Assembly: GCF_014284335.1 (NCBI RefSeq)
Contig: NZ_JACOGF010000001.1
Span: 558,001-622,000 of the forward strand
DNA from: Undibacterium hunanense
Lineage (GTDB): Bacteria > Pseudomonadota > Gammaproteobacteria > Burkholderiales > Burkholderiaceae_D
Direction of reading: 5' to 3'
Length of the DNA stretch: 64,000 bases
How positions within the stretch are numbered: the stretch's first letter is position 1; every line of letters begins with the position of its first letter. A program made the position numbers and the translations under genes. Of the stretch, positions 32,559 through 42,373 are shown piece by piece. A model generated the notes under the pieces. It made no database searches. It saw only the letters and a list, made by a program, of their open reading frames with translations, and was not told where the DNA came from.

Positions 32559-32651
32559 GTTTAGTCCTTAGAAAATCGCTTGAAAATTGAAACCGGCAAA
32601 TGTAAAACGGCAAGGTGACACAGCAAGGTGATGCGGCAATCAGGCCGCGCA

Positions 32652-33599
32652 TCAGTCACGCAGGCTGCGACCAGTCAGGGTTAAAAACACGTCTTCCAGA
32701 TTGGTTTTGGCTGTCGCAAAATGGGTGGTTTTATATGCATGCCTGGCTAGCCAGTCCAGCAAGCCCAATGCCACATCATGCTCTACCAGTGTCACATCAA
32801 GGCGCTTGCCCTGATCTGCCAACAGTACGCTGTTCACACCATCCAGCACACTGAGCGCCGCCACATCGGCTTCACTCATTTCCCTGACCAGATCTACTGA
32901 CAGGGCCGCTTTGGCAGGCAGACGCCGGTACAGGTCTGCCGGGGTTTCATTGGCAATGACTTTGCCATGATCAATGATGACGATATGGTCGGCCAGTCTT
33001 TCCACTTCTTCCATGTAATGGCTGGTATAGATCAGGGTACGACCCTGGCTTTTCAGCACTTCCAGGCTATCGAAAATGGCATTCCGGCTTTGCGGGTCGA
33101 CACCAACCGTAGGTTCGTCAAGGATCAGCAATTCGGGATCATGCAATAAGGCAGCGGCGATATTCAAACGCCGCTTCATACCACCAGAAAAAGTGGATGG
33201 CTTGTCAGCGGCGCGGTCAGCCAGATTGACCAGCTCCAGTACAGCATCGCAACGTTGCTGCAACTTGCTACCCGACATGCCATACAGCGCACCAAAGAGT
33301 TTCAGATTTTCTCTGGCAGGCAGGTCGTCATACAGGGCCAGATCCTGCGGCACCAGGCCAATCTTGAATTTGACGGCATTCTTGCCCAAGCCCATGGGCA
33401 ATCCATCAAGCTGCACACTGCCCTGCTCTGGCTGCAACAAACCACAAATCATGCTGACGGTGGTCGATTTGCCTGCGCCGTTTGGCCCCAGCAAGCCCAG
33501 GGTCTGCCCCCGCGCAATAGAAAAGGAAATATCATCAACAACCTTGCGCGCGCCAAAAGTCTTACTCAGATTGCGCACATCCAGCAGGGGTGTGGTCAT
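32652..33599 (-). CDS. ABC-2 type exporter, ATP-binding subunit
   Basis: A 315-residue ABC ATPase. Walker A is GPNGAGKST, signature FSGGMKRRLNIA, Walker B ELLILDEPTVGVDPQSR, and the switch His lies in TLIYTSHYMEEVE. A C-terminal extension (about 225-315) is typical of drug or polysaccharide exporter ATPases such as CcmA/NatA. The start MTTPLLDVRNL (33599) is preferred; an ATG three codons upstream is possible. Together with the permease it forms one exporter. Confidence 0.93.
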   Translation of the reverse strand: MTTPLLDVRNLSKTFGARKVVDDISFSIARGQTLGLLGPNGAGKSTTVSMICGLLQPEQGSVQLDGLPMGLGKNAVKFKIGLVPQDLALYDDLPARENLKLFGALYGMSGSKLQQRCDAVLELVNLADRAADKPSTFSGGMKRRLNIAAALLHDPELLILDEPTVGVDPQSRNAIFDSLEVLKSQGRTLIYTSHYMEEVERLADHIVIIDHGKVIANETPADLYRRLPAKAALSVDLVREMSEADVAALSVLDGVNSVLLADQGKRLDVTLVEHDVALGLLDWLARHAYKTTHFATAKTNLEDVFLTLTGRSLRD

Positions 33600-33740
33600 G
33601 GCAGACATCCTTGAAGTAGTGATAAGGGATGCTGGCAATGGTAATTCATTCAATGCTTTTTCAGCAAGCACGAAGCAAAACTGTGGCTTACTGACACAAT
33701 CATCTCCGACGTCAGACAAGACAGACAACCCACCAGGCGT

Positions 33741-33780
33741 AAAAAAACCTGCCCGTTTTAAAGACGGGCAGGTTTTTTCA
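33741..33780. terminator. Intrinsic terminator downstream of purF
   Basis: Perfect 15-bp stem (33742-33756 with 33764-33778), ACCTGCCCGT core, A7 on one side and T6 on the other. Read on the minus strand it closes the purF transcript. Confidence 0.92.
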
Positions 33781-33793
33781 GATTTTGTTGCAC

Positions 33794-35311
33794 TTAGTCT
33801 GCGGTCGCCAGATTCAGGTTCAACTGTGAACGCAACAGGTCTTCTGGTTCTGCACGCGGGCTATTGCGTGCAGCTTCCAGCTTGTCCAGATAACCGTCGG
33901 TCACATCACCTGTGATGTAAAAACCATCAAAACAGGATGCCTCGATATTTCTCAGTGAAGGATTCACATCAGAGATGGAACGCTTCATGGCAGCGACATC
34001 CTGATACACCAGGGCATCTGCCGTGATTTCACGGCAGACTTCTTCTTCACTACGACCATAGGCGATCAATTCGCTGCGGGTAGGCATGTCGATACCATAC
34101 ACATTAGGGAATTGCACTGGCGGTGCAGCAGAAGCGAAAATCACGCGTTTGGCACCTGATTCACGCGCCATCTGTACGATTTCGCGGCTGGTTGTACCAC
34201 GGACGATGGAATCATCAACCAGCAACACGCTCTTGCCCTTGAATTCAGAACCGATGGCATTCAACTTTTGACGCACCGATTTACGGCGTACGGCCTGACC
34301 AGGCATCATGAAGGTACGACCGATGTAACGGTTCTTGATAAAGCCTTCGCGATAATCAAGATTGAGTTTCAGTGCCAGTTCCATCGCTGAAGGACGGGAA
34401 GAATCAGGGATAGGCATGACGACATCAATTTCGCCATCGCGGAACTGGTTGCGTACTTTTTCTGCCAGGTATTCGCCCATTTTCAGACGTGTCAGGTAGA
34501 CCGAAGCACCATCGATGATGGAGTCAGGGCGAGCCAGATATACGTATTCAAATGCACAAGGATTCAGGCTGGGGTTATCAGCACATTGCTGGGTATGCAG
34601 CTTGCCATCCATGTCGACGAACAAGGCTTCACCAGGTTCAACATCACGCAGGAACTTGAAGCCCAGACCTTCGAGGGCAACAGATTCGCTGGCGATCATG
34701 TATTCAGCGCCGCTTTCGGTTTGCGAAACACCGACGCACAGAGGACGGATACCATAAGGATCACGGAAAGCCAGCAAGCCATAGCCAGAGATTTGTGCGA
34801 CTACGGCATAAGAGCCACGCACGCGCCTGTGCAGCATGGAAACCGCACGGAACAGGCCTTCCGGATCCAGCGAATAACCACTGGTGACTTCCTGAATCTG
34901 ATGCGCGAGGATGTTCAGCAAGACTTCAGAGTCAGAATCGGTATTCAAATGACGGCGGTCATTTTTAAACAACTCTATCTTCAACTCTACTGCATTGGTC
35001 AGATTACCGTTGTGCGCCAGCACGATACCAAAGGGCGCATTCACATAAAACGGTTGCGCCTCTTCTTCACTGGTGGAGCCAGCAGTTGGATAGCGCACCT
35101 GGCCGATACCGACATTGCCCGGCAGCGAACGCATATTGCGCGTACGAAAAACGTCACGCACCAGACCATTCGCTTTATGCATGGCGAATTTATTGCCATG
35201 ATTGGTCGCTATACCAGCAGCATCCTGGCCGCGATGCTGCAGCAACAGCAAGGCGTCATAAATCAATTGGTTGACGGGATTATTTGAGAATACGCCTACG
35301 ATGCCACACAT
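33794..35311 (-). CDS. purF: Amidophosphoribosyltransferase
   Basis: A 505-residue enzyme for the first committed step of purine synthesis (PRPP + glutamine to phosphoribosylamine). The N-terminal Ntn glutaminase domain starts with the catalytic Cys after Met removal (MCGIVGVFSNN) and has LQHRGQDAAGI. The PRPP loop VLLVDDSIVRGTTSREIV lies near residue 365. C-terminal end of the folC-SPOR-cvpA-purF run. Confidence 0.98.
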   Translation of the reverse strand: MCGIVGVFSNNPVNQLIYDALLLLQHRGQDAAGIATNHGNKFAMHKANGLVRDVFRTRNMRSLPGNVGIGQVRYPTAGSTSEEEAQPFYVNAPFGIVLAHNGNLTNAVELKIELFKNDRRHLNTDSDSEVLLNILAHQIQEVTSGYSLDPEGLFRAVSMLHRRVRGSYAVVAQISGYGLLAFRDPYGIRPLCVGVSQTESGAEYMIASESVALEGLGFKFLRDVEPGEALFVDMDGKLHTQQCADNPSLNPCAFEYVYLARPDSIIDGASVYLTRLKMGEYLAEKVRNQFRDGEIDVVMPIPDSSRPSAMELALKLNLDYREGFIKNRYIGRTFMMPGQAVRRKSVRQKLNAIGSEFKGKSVLLVDDSIVRGTTSREIVQMARESGAKRVIFASAAPPVQFPNVYGIDMPTRSELIAYGRSEEEVCREITADALVYQDVAAMKRSISDVNPSLRNIEASCFDGFYITGDVTDGYLDKLEAARNSPRAEPEDLLRSQLNLNLATAD

Positions 35312-35333
35312 GGTGGACTCCTAAAAAAAACAA

Positions 35334-35822
35334 TTAAAACTTTACGTGCCCGGATATGGATTCGGGCAATAGCGGCAGGATGGCAAGTGCAGCAGCTTCT
35401 GCTATCGGACTGAGCACAGCCCCGGTCCAGAATGCCTGCTTGGGAATGGATGTCATTCCGCATACCAATACTGCCGCCAACACCAGCACACAGCCGCGTG
35501 CCAGTCCAAACAATCCACCCAGGCCACGATCTGCCAGCGTCAAACCGCTAGCCTTGATCACGGCATCAAACGCCATGATGATCAGCGCCATAATCAGGCG
35601 CACACCGATGAACAGGGCAATAAAAGCCACGATCAGGCGTAATATCTGCCCGGGCACTGCCTCTGGCAACCAGCCAGCCAGCGTTTCACTGAAGGCATTC
35701 GCCACCACAAAAGCGACCACCCAGCTCACCAGCGACAAAATTTCCTTGATCAATCCGCGCAAGGTACTGATAACAATAGAACAAACCAGCACCAGTATGA
35801 CGAGATAATCAAACAGGGTCAT
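35334..35822 (-). CDS. cvpA: Colicin V production family protein CvpA
   Basis: A 162-residue inner membrane protein with four predicted spans (about 5-25, 28-50, 62-85, 103-125). The CvpA N-terminal pattern FDYLVILVLVCSIVISTLRGLIKEILSLVSW is present. The family is linked to the purF operon in many proteobacteria and is involved in envelope homeostasis; its biochemical activity is unknown. It is separated by 22 bases from purF and 12 bases from the SPOR gene. Confidence 0.92.
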   Translation of the reverse strand: MTLFDYLVILVLVCSIVISTLRGLIKEILSLVSWVVAFVVANAFSETLAGWLPEAVPGQILRLIVAFIALFIGVRLIMALIIMAFDAVIKASGLTLADRGLGGLFGLARGCVLVLAAVLVCGMTSIPKQAFWTGAVLSPIAEAAALAILPLLPESISGHVKF

Positions 35823-35834
35823 TGCAGATCCGGC

Positions 35835-36887
35835 CTAGTTCGTTGGTATGCTGGCATTGATGCCCAGCTTGCCCAGTTTGGCGCGCATTTTATCTGCTTC
35901 TTCTTTCGAGGCGAAAGGCCCGACCCGTATCCTTGTCACTTCGCCATTGGTCGTCACTATCTTTTGCGTATAGGATTTGATATCAGCGGCTTTCAGCCTG
36001 CTTTGCAATTCATCCACTTTAGCTTGCGTAGAAAAAGCACCAGCTTGCACCGTAAAGGATGACTTGGCTACAGCTTCTGCCGGTTTGCTGACTGGTGGTT
36101 TGGGCGGTGTTTTTCCTTCCAGTATGGCGAGCGCACGTGCGGCATCGTCATCAGCATTACCTGGTTTGGCAACGACTGGCTTGGTCTCTGTTTTCACTTC
36201 AGCTTTTGCAGTTGCCTGATCTTTTTCCGCAGGTTTTGCCGTAGCGGTGACAGGTTTAATCTCAGTTTTTGGCTCAGATTTGGCTTCTGCTTTGGCGACA
36301 GGTTTAGTGTCAGCCTTAGGTTCGGGTTTGACTTCCGGTTTCAATTCTGGTTTGGCCGGCTTTACGGTAGACAACTGCGCAGCCGCAGGCGGATTGCTAA
36401 GCCTTGCAGGTGGATTGGTCACCGTTGCAACGGCAGTGTTGGTTGCATTGCTTATATTGTTTGGCGTTTTATTTTTTGGCAGAGGTGCCGGCTCGATAAT
36501 TTCTTCTACCGGTTCATTGGCAGCAAGATTCTTCGCCCTTGGCGTTACCACTTCGGCAGAGGCAGCTGCGTTGCCGTCAAAAGCTTTGTCTTTTGATGGA
36601 ATACGGATATTCACATCATCAGCCAAAGGCTTGGGGTCAGAATCAAGAATCATCGGCAAGCCTATGATGGCTGCCAACGCCAGCGCAACTGCACCAATCA
36701 GGCGCCGCCTGGCCCGCTTTTTCTCAGGCAGGATGGGGTCATCAGTCTTGGCCTTGCGCCTGGATTCGGTCTTTTTAGTGCGCGAACGTGTCTGAATACT
36801 CTCTTCTTCGGCGCGAGAGCGGAATTCGCCACTTTCCGGAGCTTCGGAAGTTTCCTGCTTCTGTGTAAAACGCGAGAGCAAACCCAT
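35835..36887 (-). CDS. SPOR-domain cell division protein (DedD/FtsN-like)
   Basis: A 350-residue bitopic membrane protein. It has a short charged cytoplasmic N-terminus (TRSRTKKTESRRK...), one transmembrane helix (RRLIGAVALALAAIIGLPMI) and a long periplasmic Lys/Pro/Ala/Glu-rich linker with repeated KPE/KPEVK/KAEAK units (about 165-260). The C-terminal SPOR domain (about 272-348, SFTVQAGAFSTQAKVDELQ ... RIRVGPFASKEEADKMRAKL) binds denuded peptidoglycan at the septum. It occupies the usual dedD position in the folC-dedD-cvpA-purF order. MGLLSRF (36887) is used as the start. Confidence 0.9.
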   Translation of the reverse strand: MGLLSRFTQKQETSEAPESGEFRSRAEEESIQTRSRTKKTESRRKAKTDDPILPEKKRARRRLIGAVALALAAIIGLPMILDSDPKPLADDVNIRIPSKDKAFDGNAAASAEVVTPRAKNLAANEPVEEIIEPAPLPKNKTPNNISNATNTAVATVTNPPARLSNPPAAAQLSTVKPAKPELKPEVKPEPKADTKPVAKAEAKSEPKTEIKPVTATAKPAEKDQATAKAEVKTETKPVVAKPGNADDDAARALAILEGKTPPKPPVSKPAEAVAKSSFTVQAGAFSTQAKVDELQSRLKAADIKSYTQKIVTTNGEVTRIRVGPFASKEEADKMRAKLGKLGINASIPTN

Positions 36888-36948
36888 GTGCAAATTTCTG
36901 GTTAGTTAGCCAACTGGTCGATCATTAACAAACCAGTTCGCAAAAACA

Positions 36949-38238
36949 TCAATGGAGTGCCGAACGACGGGCGCGCATCACACCTGCTACCGTCAGAAAG
37001 GATCCAAAGACCACTATTCTATCATTTTCACCCGCTTTGCTGATGGCCTCTGCATACGCCTGCTCTGGCGACTCGAAACTGGTGACCGTTTTTTCAGGAT
37101 CAGCCAGTACACCGGCAGCAATCAATTTATCTTTCAGTACATCAACTGGGGCCGCTCGCGGCAAAGGCAAGGCCGTAACACACCAGTGATCCACTTTATC
37201 TTTCAATTGAGCAATCACACCATCGATATCCTTGTCCAGCATGGAACCGAATACCGCATAGGTATAGGCATGAAAACCCATATTGTCCAGATTTTGCGCC
37301 AGGGTCGCAGCCGCATGCGGATTATGCGCCACATCCAGCACCACAGTCGGACGGCCCGGCATGACCTGAAAACGGCCCGGCAAATCCACCATGACCAGGC
37401 CGGTACGCACTTCCTGCGCACCGACTGGCAATTCAAGCTTCAGGGCTTCCAGCGCGGCCAGCACGGCAGATGCATTCAGCAACTGGTTGGCACCACGCAG
37501 ACTGGGATAAGCAAGCGAATTGCGGCGCTGGCTGCGACCAGCAAAATTCCATTGCTGCTTGTCGCCGTTGTAATTGAAATCACGGCCAAACAGCCACAGA
37601 TCAGCACCTATGGCTTGCGCATGGTCAATCAGCGATTGCGGCGGCAAAGGGTCACCGCAAATGGCTGCCTTGCCGGGACGGAAAATACCGGCCTTTTCAA
37701 AACCTATCTTTTCGCGGGTATCGCCCAGATAATCGACATGATCGATATCAATACTGGTAACGATGGAGACATCGGCATCAATGACATTCACAGCATCCAG
37801 GCGGCCACCCAGCCCTACTTCCAGTATCACCACATCCAATTTGGCATCAGCCAGCAATTTGCAGATTGCCAGCGTAGTAAATTCAAAGTAGGTGAGCGAA
37901 ATATCGCCACGTGCTTCTTCAACGGCATTGAAGGTGGAGATGAAAACATCGTCCCCGACCATTTCACCATTGATACGGGCACGCTCATTGAAATCCAGGA
38001 AATGTGGCTTGCTGTACAGGCCAACACGGTAACCAGCCTGCATTAACACTGCTTCCAGCATGGCGCAGGTAGAACCCTTGCCATTGGTGCCAGCGACCAT
38101 GATGACGGGGCAATCATAGTGAATTGCCAGCTTGTTTTTGACCGCAGCAACGCGGTCCAGGCCCATATCGATTTCTTTGGAATGACGGGTTTCAAGTACG
38201 GCCAACCAGGCAGCCAGAGTGACGGGTAAATTTGTCAT
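36949..38238 (-). CDS. folC: Bifunctional folylpolyglutamate synthase / dihydrofolate synthase
   Basis: A 429-residue Mur-ligase-fold enzyme adding glutamate to dihydropteroate and folates. The P-loop is VAGTNGKGSTCAML, then GLYSKPHFLDFNERARING, DVVILEVGLGGRLDAVN, and DVAHNPHAA in the C-terminal domain. The ATG used keeps the family N-terminus (LAAWLAVLETRHSKEIDMGL). There is no Shine-Dalgarno: the ATG follows the U-run of a strong terminator by a few bases (separate finding). Confidence 0.95.
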   Translation of the reverse strand: MTNLPVTLAAWLAVLETRHSKEIDMGLDRVAAVKNKLAIHYDCPVIMVAGTNGKGSTCAMLEAVLMQAGYRVGLYSKPHFLDFNERARINGEMVGDDVFISTFNAVEEARGDISLTYFEFTTLAICKLLADAKLDVVILEVGLGGRLDAVNVIDADVSIVTSIDIDHVDYLGDTREKIGFEKAGIFRPGKAAICGDPLPPQSLIDHAQAIGADLWLFGRDFNYNGDKQQWNFAGRSQRRNSLAYPSLRGANQLLNASAVLAALEALKLELPVGAQEVRTGLVMVDLPGRFQVMPGRPTVVLDVAHNPHAAATLAQNLDNMGFHAYTYAVFGSMLDKDIDGVIAQLKDKVDHWCVTALPLPRAAPVDVLKDKLIAAGVLADPEKTVTSFESPEQAYAEAISKAGENDRIVVFGSFLTVAGVMRARRSALH

Positions 38239-38243
38239 AAGAT

Positions 38244-38278
38244 AAAAAAAGCCCGAACAAAAAATGCTTCGGGCTTAT
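38244..38278 (-). terminator. Intrinsic terminator immediately before folC
   Basis: Read on the minus strand: a perfect 9-bp stem (AAGCCCGAA/TTCGGGCTT, arms 38268-38276 and 38249-38257), 10-nt loop, then seven U residues (38250-38244). It closes the trpFBA-accD unit, yet ends only 5 bases before the folC ATG. Confidence 0.88.
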
Positions 38279-38295
38279 TGGATATTCACTATAAA

Positions 38296-39171
38296 TCAGG
38301 AGGATACTGCTTCAGCTGGCTGGTTTTGCAACAAAGCCAGCAAACGCGCAATCTCTTCACGCATTTTGCGACGATCAACAATCATGTCTATCGCACCTTT
38401 TTGCAGCAGGAATTCGGAACGCTGGAAGCCTTCTGGCAATTTTTCACGCACGGTATTTTCAATCACGCGCGGGCCGGCAAAACCGATCAGGGCCTTGGGT
38501 TCAGCAATCACCACATCACCCAGGAAAGCGAAAGAAGCAGATACACCACCCATGGTAGGGTCAGTCAGCACCGATATGAAAGGTAATTTCTTTTCTGACA
38601 ATTTAGTCAGCATGGCCGTGGTCTTGGCCATTTGCATCAGGGACAGCAAGCCCTCCTGCATACGTGCGCCACCAGTCGCAGTGAAGCACAGGAAAGGCAC
38701 TTTCTGCTCCAGCGCTGCCTGTACACCACGCACGAAGCGCTCACCAACCACAGAACCCATGGAGCCACCCATGAATTCAAATTCAAAACAGGCAGCAACG
38801 ACAGGCACCGCCATGATGGAACCACCCATGACGACCATGGCATCTGTTTCACCCGTGGTTTCCAACGCATCTTTCAGACGATCCGGGTATTTTTTGCTGT
38901 CTTTGAATTTCAGTGTATCAACAGGCAAGACTTCCTGGCCGATTTCATAACGGCCACCCGCATCAAGCAAGGCATCCAGACGTTCACGTGCGCCTATGCG
39001 CAAATGGTGGCTGCACTTGGGGCAAACATGGATATTGGCTTCCAGATCAGAACGGTAAAGCACCGCTTCGCAAGACGGGCACTTGACCCACAAACCTTCG
39101 GGAATCGATTTACGATTTGCAGATTCCGAGCGTTGTATACGCGGTGGTAACAGTTTTTCTAACCAACTCAT
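38296..39171 (-). CDS. accD: Acetyl-CoA carboxylase carboxyltransferase subunit beta
   Basis: A 291-residue subunit carrying the N-terminal zinc ribbon ([23 protein letters not shown], four Cys, about 34-56) and the crotonase-like carboxyltransferase domain with [12 protein letters not shown] and [10 protein letters not shown]. Works with AccA to make malonyl-CoA for fatty acid synthesis. Follows trpA on the same strand, as usual in this order of bacteria. Confidence 0.97.
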   Translation of the reverse strand: MSWLEKLLPPRIQRSESANRKSIPEGLWVKCPSCEAVLYRSDLEANIHVCPKCSHHLRIGARERLDALLDAGGRYEIGQEVLPVDTLKFKDSKKYPDRLKDALETTGETDAMVVMGGSIMAVPVVAACFEFEFMGGSMGSVVGERFVRGVQAALEQKVPFLCFTATGGARMQEGLLSLMQMAKTTAMLTKLSEKKLPFISVLTDPTMGGVSASFAFLGDVVIAEPKALIGFAGPRVIENTVREKLPEGFQRSEFLLQKGAIDMIVDRRKMREEIARLLALLQNQPAEAVSS

Positions 39172-39256
39172 GTTTTCTCCTTATGGCCGCCAGGCTATCT
39201 TTTTAACAACCCGGCATCAGGTTCATTCTGGTAAAAGAACCAGTCAGGCGCGTATT

Positions 39257-40054
39257 TTACTCGTCCAAAGCCTGTCTGACACCAGAAATAAAGCTTTTCA
39301 CTGCAGCAACAGCATTTTCACGCGGGGTATTTTCCAGTTCCTGGATGATGCGCGAGCCTATCACCACCGCATCTGACACCGTGGAAATGGCTCTGGCAGT
39401 GACACCATCGCGTATACCAAAACCCACGCCCACCGGCACAGTGACATGCTTTTTGATACGCGGGATCATGGCAGCAACCGCATCCAGATCCAGTGCACCA
39501 GACCCGGTAACCCCTTTCAGCGATACATAATACACATAACCACTGGCAATTTTGCCAACTTGCGCAATACGCTCATCGGTCGAGGTGGGCGCCAGCAAGA
39601 AGATGGTATCCATACCCTGTTGTTGCATTTTACTTGCAAATTCTTCACATTCTTCCGGCGGATAATCGACTACCAGCACGCCATCAACCCCCGCCTCGGC
39701 AGCCCTGGCGATGAATGTGTCCTGCCCCATACGCTCTATGGGATTGGCATAACCCATGAGCACAACTGGTGTCTTTTGATTACTTTGCCGGAATTCGCGG
39801 ACGAATTGTAATACATCCCGCAAACCAACTCCAAATTGCAGCGCCCTTTCAGAAGCACGCTGAATGACAGGTCCATCTGCCATGGGGTCAGAAAACGGCA
39901 CGCCCAGCTCAATAATGTCGGCCCCGCCCTCAACCAGGGCGTGCATTAGCGGCACGGTTAATTCCGGCGCAGGGTCGCCTGCGGTGATAAATGGGATCAA
40001 ACCTTTTTTATTGCTGGCCGCCAAAGCAGCCATGGTATTTTGAATTCTTGACAT
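39257..40054 (-). CDS. trpA: Tryptophan synthase alpha subunit
   Basis: A 265-residue TIM barrel that cleaves indole-3-glycerol phosphate. The catalytic Glu is in [21 protein letters not shown] (about 50), the catalytic Asp in [10 protein letters not shown], and the phosphate-binding end is [28 protein letters not shown] (40054) is the family-like start; a longer frame from 40078 was set aside. Functions as a complex with TrpB, encoded upstream. Confidence 0.97.
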   Translation of the reverse strand: MSRIQNTMAALAASNKKGLIPFITAGDPAPELTVPLMHALVEGGADIIELGVPFSDPMADGPVIQRASERALQFGVGLRDVLQFVREFRQSNQKTPVVLMGYANPIERMGQDTFIARAAEAGVDGVLVVDYPPEECEEFASKMQQQGMDTIFLLAPTSTDERIAQVGKIASGYVYYVSLKGVTGSGALDLDAVAAMIPRIKKHVTVPVGVGFGIRDGVTARAISTVSDAVVIGSRIIQELENTPRENAVAAVKSFISGVRQALDE

Positions 40055-40133
40055 CTTGTCGGTCCTTATTTGATGCACTATCGATGCGCTATCGGCAAGG
40101 CGATGGCATCAGTCTCAATTTTTGACGGGGAAG

Positions 40134-40169
40134 ACATGCAGGCCACATCTCAACATGCGGCCTGCATGT
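40134..40169 (-). other. Hairpin between trpB and trpA
   Basis: Perfect 11-bp inverted repeat (ACATGCAGGCC at 40134-40144 and its complement at 40159-40169) with a 14-nt loop, in the 130-base gap between trpB and trpA. No T-run follows on the minus strand, so a processing or mRNA-stability role is more likely than termination. Confidence 0.6.
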
Positions 40170-40184
40170 TGGCTCAAAGGCTAA

Positions 40185-41453
40185 TCAGAACTTCAAGCCC
40201 GCCCGCTCGGCTACTGTATGCATGTCCTTGTCACCCCGACCGGACAGATTCGCCAGCACTATTTGATCCACGGGCAAAGTCGCTGCCAGCTTGGCTGCAT
40301 AGGCCAGGGCATGACTGGATTCCAGTGCAGGAATAATGCCTTCGATGCGACAACAGTCATGAAACGCCTTGAGCGCTTCATCATCGGTAATGGTCACGTA
40401 TTGCGCACGACCACTTTCTTTCAACCATGCATGCTCTGGTCCTACACCTGGGTAATCCAGCCCTGCCGAAACAGAATGGGTTTCGATGACCTGGCCATTT
40501 TCATCCTGCAACAGATAGGTGCGGTTGCCATGCAAGACGCCGGGTGAACCTGCTGTCAAAGAAGCAGAATGCTTGCCACTTTCCAGCCCCTCGCCTGCCG
40601 CTTCCACACCGATGAGCTTCACTTGTTTGTGATCAATATACGGATAGAAAATACCCATGGCATTCGAGCCACCGCCAACGCAAGCCACCACATGGTCTGG
40701 CTGACGCCCGGTTTGCTCAGGCATCTGCCACAAACATTCTTCACCGATGACGGACTGAAAATCCCTGACCATCATGGGGTAAGGATGCGGACCAGCCACC
40801 GTACCTATGATGTAAAAAGTATTATCGACATTCGCCACCCAGTCACGCATGGCTTCATTCAGCGCATCTTTCAGGGTTTTGGAACCGGATTCCACCGGCA
40901 CCACGGTCGCACCCAGCAACTTCATGCGGTAGACGTTTTGCGCCTGACGCTTGACGTCTTCCGAACCCATGTAGACGACGCATTCCAGACCAAAACGGGC
41001 ACAGATCGTCGCAGTGGCCACGCCATGCTGGCCGGCGCCGGTTTCAGCGATGACACGTGGCTTACCCATGCGCTTGGCCAGCAATGCCTGGCCGATGACA
41101 TTATTGATCTTGTGCGCGCCGGTATGATTCAAGTCTTCGCGCTTGAAATAAATTTGCGCGCCCCCCATCAGATCAGACCAGCGTTTGGCGTGATACACAG
41201 GTGACGGGCGACCAACGAAATACTTTAATTCATTGCGAAACTCAGCCAAAAACTCAGGATCATTCTGGTATTTGGCATAGGCTTCTTTGAGTTCTGTCAG
41301 CGCATGAGTCAGAGTTTCGGACACAAAAGTACCGCCGAACTGACCAAAATGACCACGCGCATCGGGCAAATGGTATCCGGCTGACTGGTAAATTGCCTGA
41401 CTGGCGATAGGTTGATGCCCGAACTGAGCATCCAGAGACTGGAGTTCTTTCAT
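40185..41453 (-). CDS. trpB: Tryptophan synthase beta subunit
   Basis: A roughly 422-residue PLP enzyme that makes tryptophan from indole and serine. The PLP Lys is in [17 protein letters not shown], the Gly-rich phosphate cup in [14 protein letters not shown], and the C-terminal catalytic region in LSGRGDKDM. The start at 41453 ([14 protein letters not shown]) is chosen because AAGGA lies 6 bases upstream. Other starts at 41459 (ATG) and 41513 (GTG, overlapping the trpF stop) are possible. It carries about 25 residues before the usual [11 protein letters not shown] start of Burkholderiales TrpB. Confidence 0.95.
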   Translation of the reverse strand: MKELQSLDAQFGHQPIASQAIYQSAGYHLPDARGHFGQFGGTFVSETLTHALTELKEAYAKYQNDPEFLAEFRNELKYFVGRPSPVYHAKRWSDLMGGAQIYFKREDLNHTGAHKINNVIGQALLAKRMGKPRVIAETGAGQHGVATATICARFGLECVVYMGSEDVKRQAQNVYRMKLLGATVVPVESGSKTLKDALNEAMRDWVANVDNTFYIIGTVAGPHPYPMMVRDFQSVIGEECLWQMPEQTGRQPDHVVACVGGGSNAMGIFYPYIDHKQVKLIGVEAAGEGLESGKHSASLTAGSPGVLHGNRTYLLQDENGQVIETHSVSAGLDYPGVGPEHAWLKESGRAQYVTITDDEALKAFHDCCRIEGIIPALESSHALAYAAKLAATLPVDQIVLANLSGRGDKDMHTVAERAGLKF

Positions 41454-41512
41454 TTTCATTCCTTCAAACTGGCTTGAAAGCGATGCACTGGGTTTTACCC
41501 AAAGTGCCATCA

Positions 41513-42178
41513 CTATTCCTGATTGTCTGCCAGACGCACTGCCGCTATAAACGCACGCACGCTGGCTTCATCCTTGATACCCTTTGCTGCTTCCACACCA
41601 CTGCTGATGTCGACCGCAAACGGGCGAACCTGACTAACTGCGCCAGTCGCGTTCTGTACGCTCAAGCCACCACTTAAAACGACCCGAGGCGCGAGCTCTT
41701 TTGGAATGAGAGACCAATCAAAAACCTTTCCACTACCGCCGAACCCATCAACATAGGTATCAAGCAATAAACCACTGAATAAAGGACTAGCCTTACGATA
41801 AGACTGCTCACATTTTAGCAAATCCCCGGCTGTTGTGTCAGGTTTGACGCGATAAGCACGAATAAAAGGACGATTCACACTGGCAGCCAGGCTGGCACAT
41901 TGTTCAGGCGTCTCATCACCATGAAATTGCAACAACTGCACAGGTGCCTGGCTGACGATAGCCTGCAAGCCAGCTTCATCGATATTAACGAACAAGCCTA
42001 CCGACATCACAAATGGCGGAATTTCCTGCAACAGAGCACCAGCCGATTCAGCCGTGACAAAGCGTGGGCTGGGTGGATAAAACACAAACCCCAGCGCATC
42101 CGCCCCCGCCGCAACAACGGCACGCACATCTTCGACCCTGGTTAAACCGCAAATTTTGATTCTGGTTCTGGAATGCAT
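41513..42178 (-). CDS. trpF: Phosphoribosylanthranilate isomerase
   Basis: A 221-residue TIM-barrel isomerase for the third step of tryptophan synthesis. It has the [26 protein letters not shown] start with the catalytic Cys, [13 protein letters not shown], the [13 protein letters not shown] segment, and the C-terminal phosphate site GGLSVQNA ... [14 protein letters not shown]. First gene of the trpFBA-accD run. trpE, trpG, trpD and trpC are not in this window. Confidence 0.96.
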   Translation of the reverse strand: MHSRTRIKICGLTRVEDVRAVVAAGADALGFVFYPPSPRFVTAESAGALLQEIPPFVMSVGLFVNIDEAGLQAIVSQAPVQLLQFHGDETPEQCASLAASVNRPFIRAYRVKPDTTAGDLLKCEQSYRKASPLFSGLLLDTYVDGFGGSGKVFDWSLIPKELAPRVVLSGGLSVQNATGAVSQVRPFAVDISSGVEAAKGIKDEASVRAFIAAVRLADNQE

Positions 42179-42277
42179 TGACCTACCTTTGAACTTTGAG
42201 AAAGCTTACACCGTTTCAATAACTTTACCTTGATCCCTGGCGGGCGGACATAAATTTTTGGCAAAGCCTGAAAATAA

Positions 42278-42322
42278 AAATCGGCGGGATCAAGAAAAAA
42301 CACTTCTTGATCCCGCCGATTT
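42278..42322 (-). terminator. Strong intrinsic terminator of the MFS gene
   Basis: Perfect 19-bp stem (42278-42296 with 42304-42322), 7-nt loop, ATCGGCGGGATC core. On the minus strand it ends in a U-rich run (GATTTTTATTTT), so it closes the MFS transcript before trpF. Confidence 0.93.
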
Positions 42323-42373
42323 AGCTGTTTGGCCAACATCGGATGAAGGTCCAACGCGGCCCAATTTTGTCGC

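Noticed and set aside
33076-33915. 279-codon open frame on the + strand
   Set aside because: Antisense to the ABC ATPase and the end of purF; no recognisable protein.
36952-38046. 364-codon open frame on the + strand
   Set aside because: Antisense to folC, whose catalytic motifs are clear; composition is that of a shadow frame.
41454-41513. GTG start for trpB overlapping the trpF stop
   Set aside because: The overlap is attractive, but the extra 20 residues lack family support and a good AAGGA site lies before the ATG at 41453.
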